This document shows, piece after piece, positions 20,781 through 31,025 of a DNA stretch of 64,000 nucleotides (the first letter of the stretch is position 1; the number at the start of each line of letters is the position of its first letter). The notes under the pieces were generated by a model. The model had not been told where the DNA came from, ran no database searches, and saw only the letters and a program-made list of their open reading frames with translations. The translations under genes were made by a program, and so were the position numbers. This DNA is from Chaenocephalus aceratus (taxonomy: Eukaryota; Chordata; Actinopteri; Perciformes; Channichthyidae), in the NCBI GenBank assembly GCA_023974075.1, contig JAMFTG010000680.1, positions 1 to 64,000 of the forward strand. Direction: 5' to 3'.

Positions 20781-21870
20781 AAGCAGCGTTGAGCGGGTCT
20801 TCGACGTTCCGCAGGCTGTTGTCCGCACGTCGACGTGTCTAGGTGTCTCGAGGACTCGGCCGATCGGACAATATATTTAGGAGTTACAGCAGTAACACAA
20901 ACGTTGTGTTTGATGGCGGGTGATCTGTCGCCATGGCAACGGCATATGATGACATCCCAGACATCGAGCTGTTGAGGGCCGGACCATTAATGATAGTCTG
21001 AAGTCTGGTGCTGTTTGGACGATTTTCCATTGACTTACAACAACATTGTATTTTTTGGCGAGGGATGCGTTTCCATGGAAACGGCATTCGTTGAGATTTC
21101 AGATTTCACTTGGAGCTGTTGAGGCATGGACCATCAGCCATCATATGAAGTCTAGTGCTGTTTGGACCAATTTCCATTGAATTAGGACAACACCGTGTTT
21201 TATGGCGAGGGAAGCGTTGCCATGGAAACAGCATATGAAGACATCTCATAATTGACATAGTGCTGTTGAGGTCCGGACCATTAGCCATCATATGAAATCT
21301 GGTGCTGTTTTGATGATTTTCCATTGAATTAGGACAACACCGTGTTTCACGGCGAGGGACGCGTTGCCATGGAAACGGCATATGATGACATCCCATAATT
21401 GACAGAGCTGTTGAGGGCCGGACCATTGATGATAGTCTGAAGTCTGGTGGTGTTTGGATGATTTTCCATTGAATTACGACAACATGATGTTTGACGGCGA
21501 GGGATGCGTTACCATGGCAACGCCAAATGATGACATCCCATAATTTACATAGAGCTGTTGAGGGCCGGACCATTAGCCATCATTTGAAGTCTGGTGCTGT
21601 TTGGACGATTTGCCATTGACTTACAACAACATCGGATTTTTTGGCGAGGGATGCGTTTCCATGGAAACGGCATACGTTGAGATTTCAGATTTCACGTAGG
21701 GATGTTGAGGGCCGGACCATTAATGATAGTCTGAAGTCTGGTGCTGTTTGGACGATTTTCCATTGACTTACAACAACATCGTATTTTTTGGCGGGGGATG
21801 CGTTGCCATGGAAACGGCATGATTTCAGATTTCACGTAGAGCTGTTGAGGCATGGACCAGTGATATAAAA
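20781..21870. repeat. ~147-bp satellite array with X-box motifs
   Basis: Seven diverged tandem units with shared blocks GCTGTTGAGGGCCGGACCAT, TCTGAAGTCTGGTGCTGTTT and GGCGAGGGATGCG. Each unit holds one CCATGG-centred palindrome; these start at 20931, 21073, 21220, 21367, 21512, 21659 and 21806 (spacing 142, 147, 147, 145, 147, 147). The array starts after AAAGCTGCAAGCAGCG near 20773. Two further units lie at 25225-25530. Confidence 0.9.
20927..21815. promoter_or_regulatory. seven X-box-like (RFX) palindromes, one per satellite unit
   Basis: 14-mers at 20927, 21069, 21216, 21363, 21508, 21655 and 21802 all fit GTNNCCATGGNAAC; the best are GTTGCCATGGAAAC. The RFX-factor X-box consensus is close to GTTGCCATGGCAAC. 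An eighth site lies at 25392-25405 in the second cluster. The match to the site is seen directly; binding is inference. Confidence 0.6.
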
Positions 21871-21898
21871 GTGACCCCCTCACTGTAGGCCGTCCGGC

Positions 21899-21962
21899 GA
21901 CCCTATTGAAATTGGAAAAATCGGCCTACAGCGCGACCGATTTTTCCAATTTCAATAGGGTC
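21899..21962. repeat. perfect 26-bp hairpin
   Basis: 21899-21924 and 21937-21962 are perfect inverted copies (GACCCTATTGAAATTGG...) around a 12-base loop. It follows the motif CACTGTAGGCCGTCCGG (21880-21896), which also adjoins the hairpins at 26088-26210. Confidence 0.95.
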
Positions 21963-22329
21963 TTCGCCGACCTAGGTCTCTTCCGTTCCGCTTCTCATGC
22001 ACTGATTCGCTAGCTGAACAGCCAATCAGAGTGATTTATTTCGCAGACGGCCTTTGGCCGACTGCCCGCCGGGTTTTCGGCCGAACAGGCGTCGGGTCGG
22101 CTAAAAAGACCCAGCGGTGCGGGACACACCAATCCGAGCAGGGCGTGTCGACGCTCATCGTCGGCCTGACGCCCACCAACGGCGATAATCGGGTTGGTGT
22201 CCCCGTGCCTTTTATATGCAGCTGACAGGATCGCTACAGGCTCATGGAAGTAAAACAACAAAAAGAGCCGTTTGTTTTTGTCCCTACTTTAAATAACCTC
22301 TCATTTAAATCTGTAACACACCCTTCTTT
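21963..22329. other. GC-rich unassigned sequence
   Basis: Contains short inverted pieces (for example ACACCAATCCGAG near 22127 and CGGGTTGGTGT near 22190) suggesting a degraded DNA element. No gene recognised. Confidence 0.35.
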
Positions 22330-22334
22330 ACAGC

Positions 22335-23890
22335 TGCCACATTGAGCAGAGGACAGGAAACAGTTCCTCTCCCTCACTGCAGAGAGACAGACGGTCAGAT
22401 TCACCTTCAGACCAAACTAACAACTTCCTCTGAGTTCAGCTGCAGGAGAGACGAGTGGAAACTACAGCCCTGAGGACCCTCCACACGCTGAAGGTGAGGC
22501 TCCAAACATCACTCAGAGAGAAGTCAGTGGAGGAGGGGGAGGAGGGGGAGGGGAGCCGTGACTGACTGCACTTCCTGTCTGCTGTGTTTCAGCTTCACTC
22601 AGAGACAACACGGCTTCCAGTTATAGGAAGAGCTCTGCTGTCCGGTCTGTCAGGACGTCTTTAGAGATCCCGTTGTTCTGTCCTGCTGCCACAGCTTCTG
22701 TGACGCCTGTCTGCAGACCTGGCGGAGAGAGAAACCAACACGAGTGTCCAGTCTGTAAGAGAAGATCTTCAAGAGGAGAACCTCCCTGTAAGAACCTGAG
22801 TGAGGCCTTCTTACAGGAGAGAGACCAGAGGCCTCCAGAGGCTCTCTGCAGTCTGCACTCTGAGAGACTCAGACTCTTCTGTCTGGACCATCAGCAGCCA
22901 GTGTGTGTCGTCTGCAGAGATTCAAGAACACACACCGACCACAGATTCAGACCCATGGAGGAAGCTGCTCAGGATCCTAGAGAGGAGCCCCAGGAAGCTC
23001 TGCAGCCCTTTCAGGAGAAACTGAAGCTATCTGAAGAAGTTAGAGTGGAGTTTGATCAAACAGCAGGACACCTGAAGGTCCAGGCTCTACGCACAGAGAC
23101 GCAGATTAAGGAGCAGTTCAAGAAGCTTCACCAGTTTCTAGAAGAGGAAGAGGAGGCCAGGGTGGCTGCACTGAGGGAGGAAGAGGAGCAGAAGAGGATG
23201 ATGATGGAGGCTATGAGCAGAGAGATAGCAGCTCGTTCACCCACAGTCAGAGCCACAGAGGAGGAGCTGCAGCGCCCCCTGCTGGAGGGTCCACAGCTGC
23301 CCTCAGGAGCTCTGATAGACCAGGCCAAACACCTGGGCAACCTCAGCTTCAACATCTGGAGCAAGATGAAGAAGATGGTGTCCTACTCTCCTGTCATCCT
23401 GGACCCAAACACTGCTAGTCCAAACCTCACCCTGTCTGAAGATCTGACCAGCGGGAGACTCGGAGCAGAGAGACAGAAGCGTCCTGATAATCCAGAGAGG
23501 CTTGGTGGCCTCTGTCCGGGGCTCTGAGGGCTTCTCCTCAGGGACTCACAGCTGGGAGGTCCAGGTTGGTTTCTGGGTGTGTTAGCAGAGCCTCTCCAGA
23601 GGAAGGGAGACAATCTGACTGGAAAATGGATGATACATTTCAATGGAGGTAAATATGCAGCAATGTCACCAGATCTTCACACTCCTCTCCGCCTGAAGAA
23701 GAAGCTCCAGAGGGTCCGAGTGAATCTGGACTGGAACAGAGGAGAGTTGTCGTTCTCTGATCCTGAAACTAACACACACACACACCTTCACTGAGAAGAT
23801 GTTTCCATTCTTTAACACTGAGGAGGAAGTGAAGATATTACCACTGAACGTCCGTGTGACAATGGAACAGAACAAATAGAAATAAAGAGT
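22335..23890 (+). pseudogene. fish TRIM (RING, B-box, coiled coil, PRY-SPRY) pseudogene
   Basis: A RING start ([18 protein letters not shown] then [12 protein letters not shown], frame of 22627) is followed after a frameshift by [11 protein letters not shown] and a B-box2 ([14 protein letters not shown]...[14 protein letters not shown]) in the frame open from 22673 to 23527. Then come a Glu-rich coiled coil, the PRY start ([19 protein letters not shown]) and a broken SPRY (RKGDNLTGKWMIHFNGG, FFNTEEEVKILPL). The expected start after ACAAC reads ACG (22610) instead of ATG. A 5' UTR intron (donor 22492, acceptor near 22591) is retained, so it arose by DNA duplication rather than retroposition. 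AATAAA lies at 23880. Such TRIM ubiquitin ligases form large immune-related families in teleosts. Confidence 0.8.
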
Positions 23891-24503
23891 TTATTATGGT
23901 GTGTATTTCCTTTAAGGGAATCTTAATCTCAATCTGCCCTTGTGTGTGTAGCACTTAGCTAACATACCTGCATGATTCTTGTTTTTCTGGGTTTATATCT
24001 TCATGGTTTTTTAAGGCACTTATTGTAAGTCGCTTTGGGGAAAATGATGTAATTTAGTTCATTTTTCTATTGTCGAGCTTTACATCTGTCAAATGATTTC
24101 TGATCTTTACATTTGGTTCTACTTGTTTATGTAATGAATTCAGTGTCATTTTAAAAAGGTGTTTATCCTTTGTTTTGAATCGTTTGAAAGGAGAGATTTT
24201 AAAAGACAACTTCATGTTTGAACGTCCAATCATTGTCAGATCTATCAGACGGTCTAGTTCCAGGGTGCCCAACCTTTTTGTTGTGCTAGTGACTTGTCAA
24301 CGGGCCGGGGGGCTGTGTGTGCTGGCGAACTGTCGCTGCGGGAAAACGGCGGACCTCTGTCGGTGCAACTTCAATGATGCCATTTAAAAACATACAAAAT
24401 GAAGGGCGGTGACGGCCGTCAGCTAATCGAGCCGGCCCTTGGCGACCGGCCGTTCTGTTATTCACCAGATTCTACAGATGGCCAGTCCGCGGACTTTTTT
24501 GAC
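23891..24503. other. degraded repeat sequence
   Basis: 24021-24045 has a GTAAGTCGCTTTGG fragment typical of fish SINE tails. 24259-24290 (CAGGGTGCCCAACCTTTTTG) resembles a hAT terminus. No gene. Confidence 0.4.
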
Positions 24504-24602
24504 AAACATCATATGTGTAATTCGTGGCACAATTCAAACGGGATCGAAAGATAATCTTTCTCTCGCCATTGACTTGTGCCACGAATTACACATATGATGT
24601 TT
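24504..24602. repeat. 29-bp inverted repeat
   Basis: AAACATCATATGTGTAATTC... (24504-24532) is perfectly inverted at 24574-24602 around a 41-base centre; a partial third copy (AAACAAACATCATATGTG) occurs near 25110-25130. It looks like a foldback structure or the ends of a small element. Confidence 0.9.
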
Positions 24603-24770
24603 ATCAATTAAAAAGATAATTTTGCAAGTACATTTTTTTTTAATTGTCGTAAAACTGTGAAGTAACACATTGTTTTGTGTGAAGCGCTGAATGAACTACA
24701 TCTCAGGTCTTGCACACGTCACCAACACCAAGATGGTCGTCACGTTAGCACATTTCACCTCTTTCTTTCA

Positions 24771-24881
24771 GAATGAAGCGAAAAGTATTGAAAGAGGTGA
24801 AAATCACTACAAGTCTGGCCGTGTGCCACAAAAGGGGAGTTGGTCTGTTCCGTAAGAGCCAGCATGCGGGAAGGTTTCGGT
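24771..24881 (+). pseudogene. possible orphan exon
   Basis: A ~110-bp stretch between a good acceptor (TTTCTTTCAG, ending 24770) and donor (CGGTGAGTAA, near 24882). One frame reads NEAKSIERGENHYKSGRV before a stop; this faintly recalls the start of SWIM/YqaJ-type multi-copy proteins of fish. The family call is weak. Confidence 0.2.
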
Positions 24882-25042
24882 GAGTAACACGAGTGTAATA
24901 TGTAACGTTAATGACAGCTAGCTAAATTCACTTACGTGCCTCTGGGATTTGTAGTCTTTCTAGTTGCGTATTTTTCATAGTCTTATATTTCAACAGTTTT
25001 AAGACAAACTGTGACTTTTTTGACATGGAAATGATTTTTTAA

Positions 25043-25110
25043 GATTGACTAAGATAAGATGAACCTTTATTAATCCCCGAGGGGACATTCAGTTATACAA
25101 AGCAGCAACA
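25043..25110 (-). mobile_element. LINE 3' tail fragment
   Basis: AAGATGAACCTTTATTAATC and CCCGAGGGG, read on the minus strand, form the common fish LINE ending (GGGGATTAATAAAGG then a short ATCTT-type repeat). Only the tail is present. Confidence 0.5.
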
Positions 25111-25224
25111 AACAAACATCATATGTGTCAATGGCATTTGACTGAAATCTCAAAACTGACACGTGTCTTTAGGGCTGTACCGTTAGCACACATGTGAAGT
25201 TTGAACACTTGTTGACCACTTACA

Positions 25225-25530
25225 CAGGAGTTATAGCAATATCGTGCTTAACGGCGAGGGATGCGATGATGACACCCCATAATTGACAGAGCTGTTCAGG
25301 GCCGGACCATTAGCCATCATCTGAAGTCTGGTGCCGTTTGGACAATTTTCATGGGAGTAACGGCAACATTGTGTTTTATGGCGAGGGATGCGTTGCCATG
25401 GAAACAGCATATGACGACATCCCATAATTGGCGTAGAGCTGTTGAGGGCCGGACCATTAATGACAGTCTGAAGTCTGGTGCCGTTTGGACGATTTTCCAT
25501 TGAATTACGACAACATTGTGTGTTATGGCT
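25225..25530. repeat. second cluster of the ~147-bp satellite
   Basis: Two units sharing GGCGAGGGATGCG, GAGCTGTTGAGGGCCGGACC and CTGAAGTCTGGTG with the 20.8-21.9 kb array. The first lacks the CCATGG palindrome by a small deletion (near 25262); the second keeps GTTGCCATGGAAAC at 25392-25405. Confidence 0.85.
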
Positions 25531-26087
25531 GAAGTCGAATAGTCATAAACACGTGGGATAGTGAAAGTGCATTCGGATTCTCTAAAGTACCGCAGTCTCT
25601 ACTCCTAAGTCCTTTTGAATTCTCCTATCCACTATCCCTTAACCCCGTGACGTTTTACTCAGAGGTCAAGGAATAGGAGATAGGGTTAGAACTTAGGAGC
25701 TGATTTTTAAACTATCCGACCGCAACCGAGATGTCCTTCAACATGGCGTGCTGAAATTAATTTCCGGGACACTACGGGAGGACCGAGGAGTCGAGGAGGG
25801 GGATTTGATGAAATGAGAAAGGGCCCATGTATTAGTTGTATGTGTTCACTAGGAGATCGTTTGAGATAGTTTGTATGTGTCAGTTTGTTGGCCTTGAAAT
25901 AAAGGTATTTTCGGTTCAAACTCGTATTTGTTCCTGGAATGACGTACTTCAAGTTGCCACACTTTTGACGCGACTGCAACATTTGGTGAGTTTTCACATA
26001 TGTTGCGGGGGTCAAAAGTGCGTTTCAAAAAGGCAAATAATAATAATAATGAATAATCGGTCCAGTTTCAATCATGTTCGATTTAAC
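25531..26087. other. gene-free stretch
   Basis: Contains many short ACTATCC/GGATAGT and CCTATCC/AGGAGAT inverted pieces (25550-25720), likely a degraded DNA element. No gene seen. Confidence 0.35.
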
Positions 26088-26210
26088 ATTGAGGTGGATG
26101 GGACCACCTCACTGTAGGCCGTCCGCCTACAGTGAGGTGGTCCATCACCTCATGTAGCTTCGCTACAGTGAGGTGGTCCCATCCACCTCACTGTAGGCCG
26201 TCCGGCCTAC
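26088..26210. repeat. multiple nested hairpins
   Basis: 26090-26118 (GAGGTGGATGGGACCACC...) is inverted at 26124-26150 around five bases. The same sequence recurs in direct and inverted order up to 26207 together with CACTGTAGGCCGTCC, so the block is a chain of alternating inversions. Confidence 0.85.
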
Positions 26211-26331
26211 CCTACTGCGCCACCTCTAATGGGCTTTTGCCCCTTTTTGACCCTGTTTTTAGGGGGTTTTGCATGGTTACGACTAAGATGAGAGTTACGA
26301 TATCAATTATACAAAAATACGATATCAAGAG

Positions 26332-26505
26332 CCCGTATCCAGGCACCTGGACCCGTTTCCAGGCACTGACCCGTATCCAGGCACCTGGACCCGTATCCAG
26401 GCACCTGGACCCGTTTCCAGGCACTGACCCGTATCCAGGCACCTGGACCCGTATCCAGGCACCTGGACCCGTTTCCAGGCACTGACCCGTATCCAGGCAC
26501 TGGGT
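26332..26505. repeat. 18/20-bp minisatellite, copy B
   Basis: Same units as 5996-6503 with an extra variant (CCCGTTTCC). It is shorter, and on the left the Rex1 3' end that follows it in copy A is missing. Confidence 0.9.
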
Positions 26506-26686
26506 CTGAGGCTGTGAGAGTCACAAACTGGAGCAGATCTGGCTCATATGTTCAGTGGAAGCTTTCCTGAAATGGCTTTATACAATAATAAAAACCAAAT
26601 GCTGCATCCCACGATTACTAAGTGAGGACCATGCAGTAAGGCTATGCAGTGTGCAATGATGAGTCCTATAGGGTGCATCTGATATA

Positions 26687-28395
26687 TAATAATAATAATA
26701 ATTCATTTATTTTATATAGGCGCCTTTCAAGGCTCTCAAGGTCGCCGTACAAACACATAAAAACAAGATACACAATACCTAACACCAGCATAAGAAACAT
26801 AAACAAGACAATGCAGTATATAACATATCAAATAAATAAAACAGAGGATGTGTGATGGATAACGATCAGGGTGGATATGCGAGTGTGAAGAGATGTGTTT
26901 TGAGGCGTGATTTGAAAATGGGGAGAGAATCAGTGTTGCGGATGTCAGGTGGGAGGGAGTTCCAGAGGCGGGGTGCAGAGCGGCTGAAGGCTCTAGACCC
27001 CATGGTGGTTAAACGGAAGGGGGGTGCAGTGAGGCTGAGGGAAGCAGAAGATCTGAGTGTGCGGATGGGTGTGTTGATGTGCAGGAGGTCGGAGAGGTAC
27101 AGAGGAGTGAGGGTATGGATTTGACGGGGAGCCAGGGAAGCTGCTGAAGAACAGGAGTGATGTGGTTAATGGAGGGGGTTCTGGTGACGATGCGGGCGGC
27201 AGAGTTCTGAACCAGTTGAAGTCTGTGGATGGATTTGAGAGGGAGACCAAAGAGAAGGGAGTTGCAGTAGTCGATGCGGGAAGTGACCAGGGTGTGAACA
27301 AGAATGGCGGTGGTCTTAGGGTTAACAGACGGGCGGAGGCGGTTGATGTTGCGTAGATGGAAATAGGCAGACCGAGTGATATTACTGATGTGAGATTTGA
27401 ATGAAAGTGTGCCGTCGAGGATGACACCCAGACTCTTACCCTGAGGGGAGGGGGAGACTGAAGAGTTGTCTATAGTAATTGAAAAACTGTCAGGTTTGGT
27501 TAGGGTGGATTTTGTGCCAATGAGGAGAACCTCGGTTTTACTGTCGTTAAGTTTGAGAAAGTTTGAGGAAAACCAGGATTGTATGTCCTGTAAGCAGTCA
27601 GACAGGGAAGATGGAGGGAGGATGGTGGTTGGTTTGGAGGACAAGTAGAGCTGGGTGTCATCCGCATAGCAATGAAAGTGGATGTTGTGTTTACGGAAGA
27701 TATAGCCTAGAGGAAGTAAATAGATGATAAACAGAAGAGGCCCCAGGACAGAGCCCTGGGGAACACCAGTCGTGACTGGAAGTGGCTGTGATTTGAAGGT
27801 TTTGAGTTGGATGAACTGAGTGCGGCCAGAGAGATATGATTTAAACCAGAGGAGGGGTGTGTCAGTGATCCCGATGGAGGTCAGTCTGTCAATGAGCATG
27901 CTGGGAGATGGTGTCAAAAGCTGCACTAAGATCAAGGAGGATGAGGATGGTTAATAGTCCGGAGTCAGCTGCCATGAGGAGGTCGTTAGTGATTTTCACC
28001 AGTGCTGTTTCTGTGCTGTGATGGGGCGGAAACCAGATTGAAGTTGTTCGTACAGGCTATTGTCAGACGAGCGGGTATGGATCTGGAATGCAACAGTTTT
28101 TTCCAGGATCTTTGAGAGAAATGGTTTGATATGGGACGGTAGTTATTAAAGTTGTTGGGGTCTGCACCAGGTTTCTTCAGTATGGGCGTGATGGCGGCTG
28201 ATTTGAAAAGTGAGGGGACAAGACCAGAGGTGAGGGAGGAGTGTATGATGACAGTTATAAGGGAGGACAATGAAGGTAGACAGGCTTTTACCAGGGGGGT
28301 GGGAAGAGGGTCTAACTGACAGGTAGATGGCTTGGATTTACTGATGAGGTCAGATATTACAACAGCAGAGGGAAGTTTGAAACTTGAAAGAGAAT
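26687..28395 (-). mobile_element. L2 LINE, 5'-truncated
   Basis: Inserted after GATATAT (26680-26686) in the Rex1 block; the block resumes at CGCAGTGCAGCG near 28400. The minus-strand 3' end is the L2-type tail: GGCGACCTTGAGAGCCTTGA, AAGGCGCCTATATAAAATAA, then (ATT)n. The 5' side begins in the RT fingers, so about half the element is missing. Confidence 0.85.
26850..28390 (-). pseudogene. L2 reverse transcriptase, C-terminal two thirds
   Basis: Minus strand. 28270-27986 has SAAITPILKKPGADPNNFNN and YRPISN (RT block 1-2). 27935-27130 has [32 protein letters not shown] (catalytic YADD), [35 protein letters not shown], and [14 protein letters not shown] deletion near 27125 removes part of the thumb. 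Another frame ends with SRAFSRSAPRLWNSLPPDIR and LKTHLFTLAY (to about 26865). Frameshifts between blocks make it a pseudogene. Confidence 0.85.
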
Positions 28396-28540
28396 GAGAG
28401 AGTGCCGCAGTGCAGCGTGGGAGAGTGGGTCAGGTTTGGCCAAAGCAGTGGGACAGGCAAACCTATAGACAGTATCACCGTAGTCCAGCTGGGACACGAA
28501 TAAGACAGAGACCAACCTTTTAGGGGATGAAGTTGAGAAG

Positions 28541-29134
28541 CAGGGGCGGGGAACCTTTTTCCTCTCAAGGGCCATTTCAATTTGTTCAACATCCTCCGAG
28601 GGCCGTACACATTATTACCTCTGCTTAAACTAAAATCACAGCCCATTCATTCGGCCTTTCTTTCATGCTGTGCAAAGAACAAGCAACCTCTGAATCCAGA
28701 TGACTCACCATGTGGACATGATTTAAGTAGGGGGGGGACCTAACCTCATGTGTTTTAAATGTTGAAGTTAAAGCATCACTCTGGAGCACTTTGAGCAGAT
28801 CGCTGGGCTCTCAGCTGAAGACACAGCCACGCAGACACTGCAGCATGTGCACGGCTCCTTGTGTACTGCAGTTTCTGAAGTGCTGGAGCCGCGTTCTGGG
28901 GCTCTCCGTCAGAACTGCACCCTGTCAGACGAGACAGATACCACGTGATGACTCGTCAGGCTTGTGTTGCGTTCAAGGACCCTGACCGTGGCCAGGAAAA
29001 ACAGGCACTCGCTTTTTAATTATTTTGCGGTCTAGATTTCTTACATTTTTCTTTGTTGCGCGTTTTTATAAATTACCTCGAGGGCCGTATACGGCCCGGA
29101 GGCCGAGGCCGGAGGCCGGAGGCTCCCACCCCTG
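28541..29134. mobile_element. hAT MITE (copy B)
   Basis: Nearly identical to 6802-7383, with flanks TTGAGAAG and CTGTAAAG in the same relation. It has a small expansion of GGCCGGAGGCC near 29100. Because both copies share insertion site and flanks, the MITE was present before the block was duplicated. Confidence 0.75.
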
Positions 29135-29587
29135 CTGTAAAGGACGCCAAGAGTGATCGTCTTTGTGAGAACTTCAATGTGTGTCTGCAGTTCATTGCAA
29201 CGCAGGGCGAGCTCAAAGGCACACAGCACTTGATACAGTCTATTACGCTCACTGATCCCTCCCTGTAGCCTCACTGGACAGCTGTGTGTACTTGCTATCC
29301 ACGTACTAATACATGTATGTGTTCTGGCCGAAGGTGGACCTGTCCGTAGACGGCACACGCAGACGTGTAACTTTAGCAGCAGAGGGAATGAAGCGGTGCT
29401 TCAGTGTCCTCCAGCTGCCTGCTTCAGTGTCTCTGGATCGCACAAGGGAAGAGCACTGCATTGCATCTCCACATTACAAATGCAGATTATCCTTGACGTA
29501 TAAACAATCAGCATTGTGTACGATACCACCGCCTGCGGCTCAGCATGCGGCGCGAGTCTTCTCTCAGGCCTCGAGCACGGCTCCTAA
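29135..29587. other. copy B right half, uninterrupted LINE insertion site
   Basis: 29135-29452 matches 7384-7732, and 29453-29587 matches 15651-15786 with no gap. This is the empty site for the 7.9-kb LINE insertion in copy A. Confidence 0.85.
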
Positions 29588-30066
29588 TCCAACACACTCT
29601 CACTCCCTAAGCGTCCAATAGCGACGTTTGGTCAGTGTCCGTGGCGTCCAATTGTGACGCTCCTAGGCTCCTTCAGCGTCATAAAGGGACGCAAATAGCT
29701 TTCAACTGATTGCAATGTATTCCCATCTGCGGCGGGATTTGACGCTCATGGAAGCACGGCATTCGTTTATGCCGGCTGCCCTTAAAGGCAATGTGAGCGT
29801 CCATTCCCATTGGATAACGGAGAATTGTACACCCGGAAGTAAGTATTCTAGCTTTGGCTTTTGGATCTTAAAGCTCCAGCTCCTTCCCCGTGGTGTAATG
29901 CAAAGCAAGGAAAATAACAGTCCAGGGGAAGTTCTCCTTCTTGCCACAGGGAAGGAACCGACTGGTCAAACTGGGAGGATCTATTACAGTCGTACGGAGG
30001 ATACCACTTTAACCTGGTTTGGTTTATTTGGAACTGACTGTATGTCCTGCTCTGTTTTCTAAATAG
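29588..30066. other. unassigned repeat-like sequence
   Basis: 29600-29830 repeats short GACGC/GCGTC motifs in both orientations and looks like a dispersed element. 29910-30010 is open on the plus strand (QGKFSFLPQGRNRLVKLGGS) and might belong to the relic that follows. Confidence 0.35.
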
Positions 30067-30297
30067 GTGTGTGCAGAGTTCCAGCGGATTACAAACCAGA
30101 ATCTGCCCAACACGTTCTACGCTGCTTCGCCATCTTCCTCGACTGATGGCCATATTAGACAGAAGGCGTCCACATCTGGGAAGGCAGCTGAGGCTTTGGC
30201 TGACATTTAAAAATCCACGATGAATGGGTAAAGAGATTATTTTACGATTCAAAGGTTGAACATCTAACGTTGGACAGATTAAAAACATATCTTTAGA
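30067..30297 (+). pseudogene. relic exon of an unidentified multi-copy gene
   Basis: After an AG acceptor at 30065-30066, the frame reads VCAEFQRITNQNLPNTFYAA and QKASTSGKAAEALADI, then after a frameshift near 30210 HDEWVKRLFYDSKVEHLTLD and a stop at 30295-30297. The long coding-like reading with conserved-looking motifs and one break suggests a decayed gene. I do not recognise the family; nothing nearby explains it. Confidence 0.4.
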
Positions 30298-30856
30298 ATT
30301 AGCCCACTTTGTTTTTGCTATTTGTCTGATTGCATTACAGAACAGGTTATCGGTTTGTTCACTTCACAGTCAACAGTTTGTACGCTTGTATTTTTATCGT
30401 TATAGGAATTACATCGACACCAGGCGTACCACCGTTATCCCTTCCTGTGTATCTGCAATCTATATTAAGTGAATAGTTCATTCAAATACAAATATGTTGT
30501 TGCACGTATCCTGTTTCTGTCTATCGTCCATATCGTCTGTGAGGTTTGAGGGTTTGGCCTGTTTTCCTTCACCCACATACAAATGAACTGAATCGTTTTT
30601 TTTTGTTTGAAGCGATACTGAAGTTAAGTAAAACATTTATTGGATACGCTTTATCTCCTGGCACTTGGTTCCACTGGCAGCTCGTCTGATTCGTTGGTGG
30701 AGAACACCTGTTTGTCACCTAATGTGTAGTCTGTTGACAAAACAACTCTCTAAACGTAGTTCTAACTCAAATATGAATAACTGAGAAAACATATCTCCAA
30801 GAGTTGCAGTCAAAAGATATTGCCACACAGAAAATCACGATTTTTGAAAATGTTCC
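30298..30856. other. gene-free stretch
   Basis: AT-rich, nothing recognised. Confidence 0.45.
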
Positions 30857-31025
30857 TGCGAGGGGCGTGTGGCGCAGTGGTTAGCGCCTTGGTGTTCGGA
30901 TCACAGGTTCAAACCCAGCTGCAGTCAGCATGTCGTTGTGTCCCTGAGACTCTTCACCCCAAAGTGCTCCAGTGGGGATTGTCTACAGTACTGAGTATGT
31001 AAGTCGCTTTGGATAAAAGCGACTT
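30857..31025 (+). mobile_element. tRNA-derived SINE
   Basis: A box-like TGGCGCAGTGG (30870-30880) and B box-like GGTTCAAACCC (30906-30916) form a Pol III internal promoter. The 3' part ends GTAAGTCGCTTTGGATAAAA then GCGACTTA, the tail of fish V-SINE-type elements. It abuts the 3' end of a minus-strand LINE at a (TAG)n repeat. Confidence 0.75.

Larger units (their letters stand above)
26506..28540 (-). mobile_element. Rex1-like LINE fragment (copy B), split by an L2 element
   Basis: 26506-26686 and 28396-28540 together match 6504-6801 of copy A. An L2 LINE lies between them. Copy B keeps a ~25-bp piece (GGCCAAAGCAGTGGGACAGG, near 28438) that copy A has lost; in translation it restores the expected RT segment. 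Both copies are disrupted by the same hAT MITE. Confidence 0.75.

Noticed and set aside
22673..23527. Functional TRIM gene starting at 22673
   Set aside because: The RING start is in another frame upstream, the initiation codon reads ACG and the SPRY part is frameshifted and deleted.
26993..27427. Pro/Ser/Thr-rich minus-strand ORF
   Set aside because: It is an out-of-frame reading of the L2 reverse transcriptase region.
30857..31025. tRNA gene
   Set aside because: A and B box-like sequences are present but no cloverleaf or anticodon stem is evident and the 3' part is a SINE tail.
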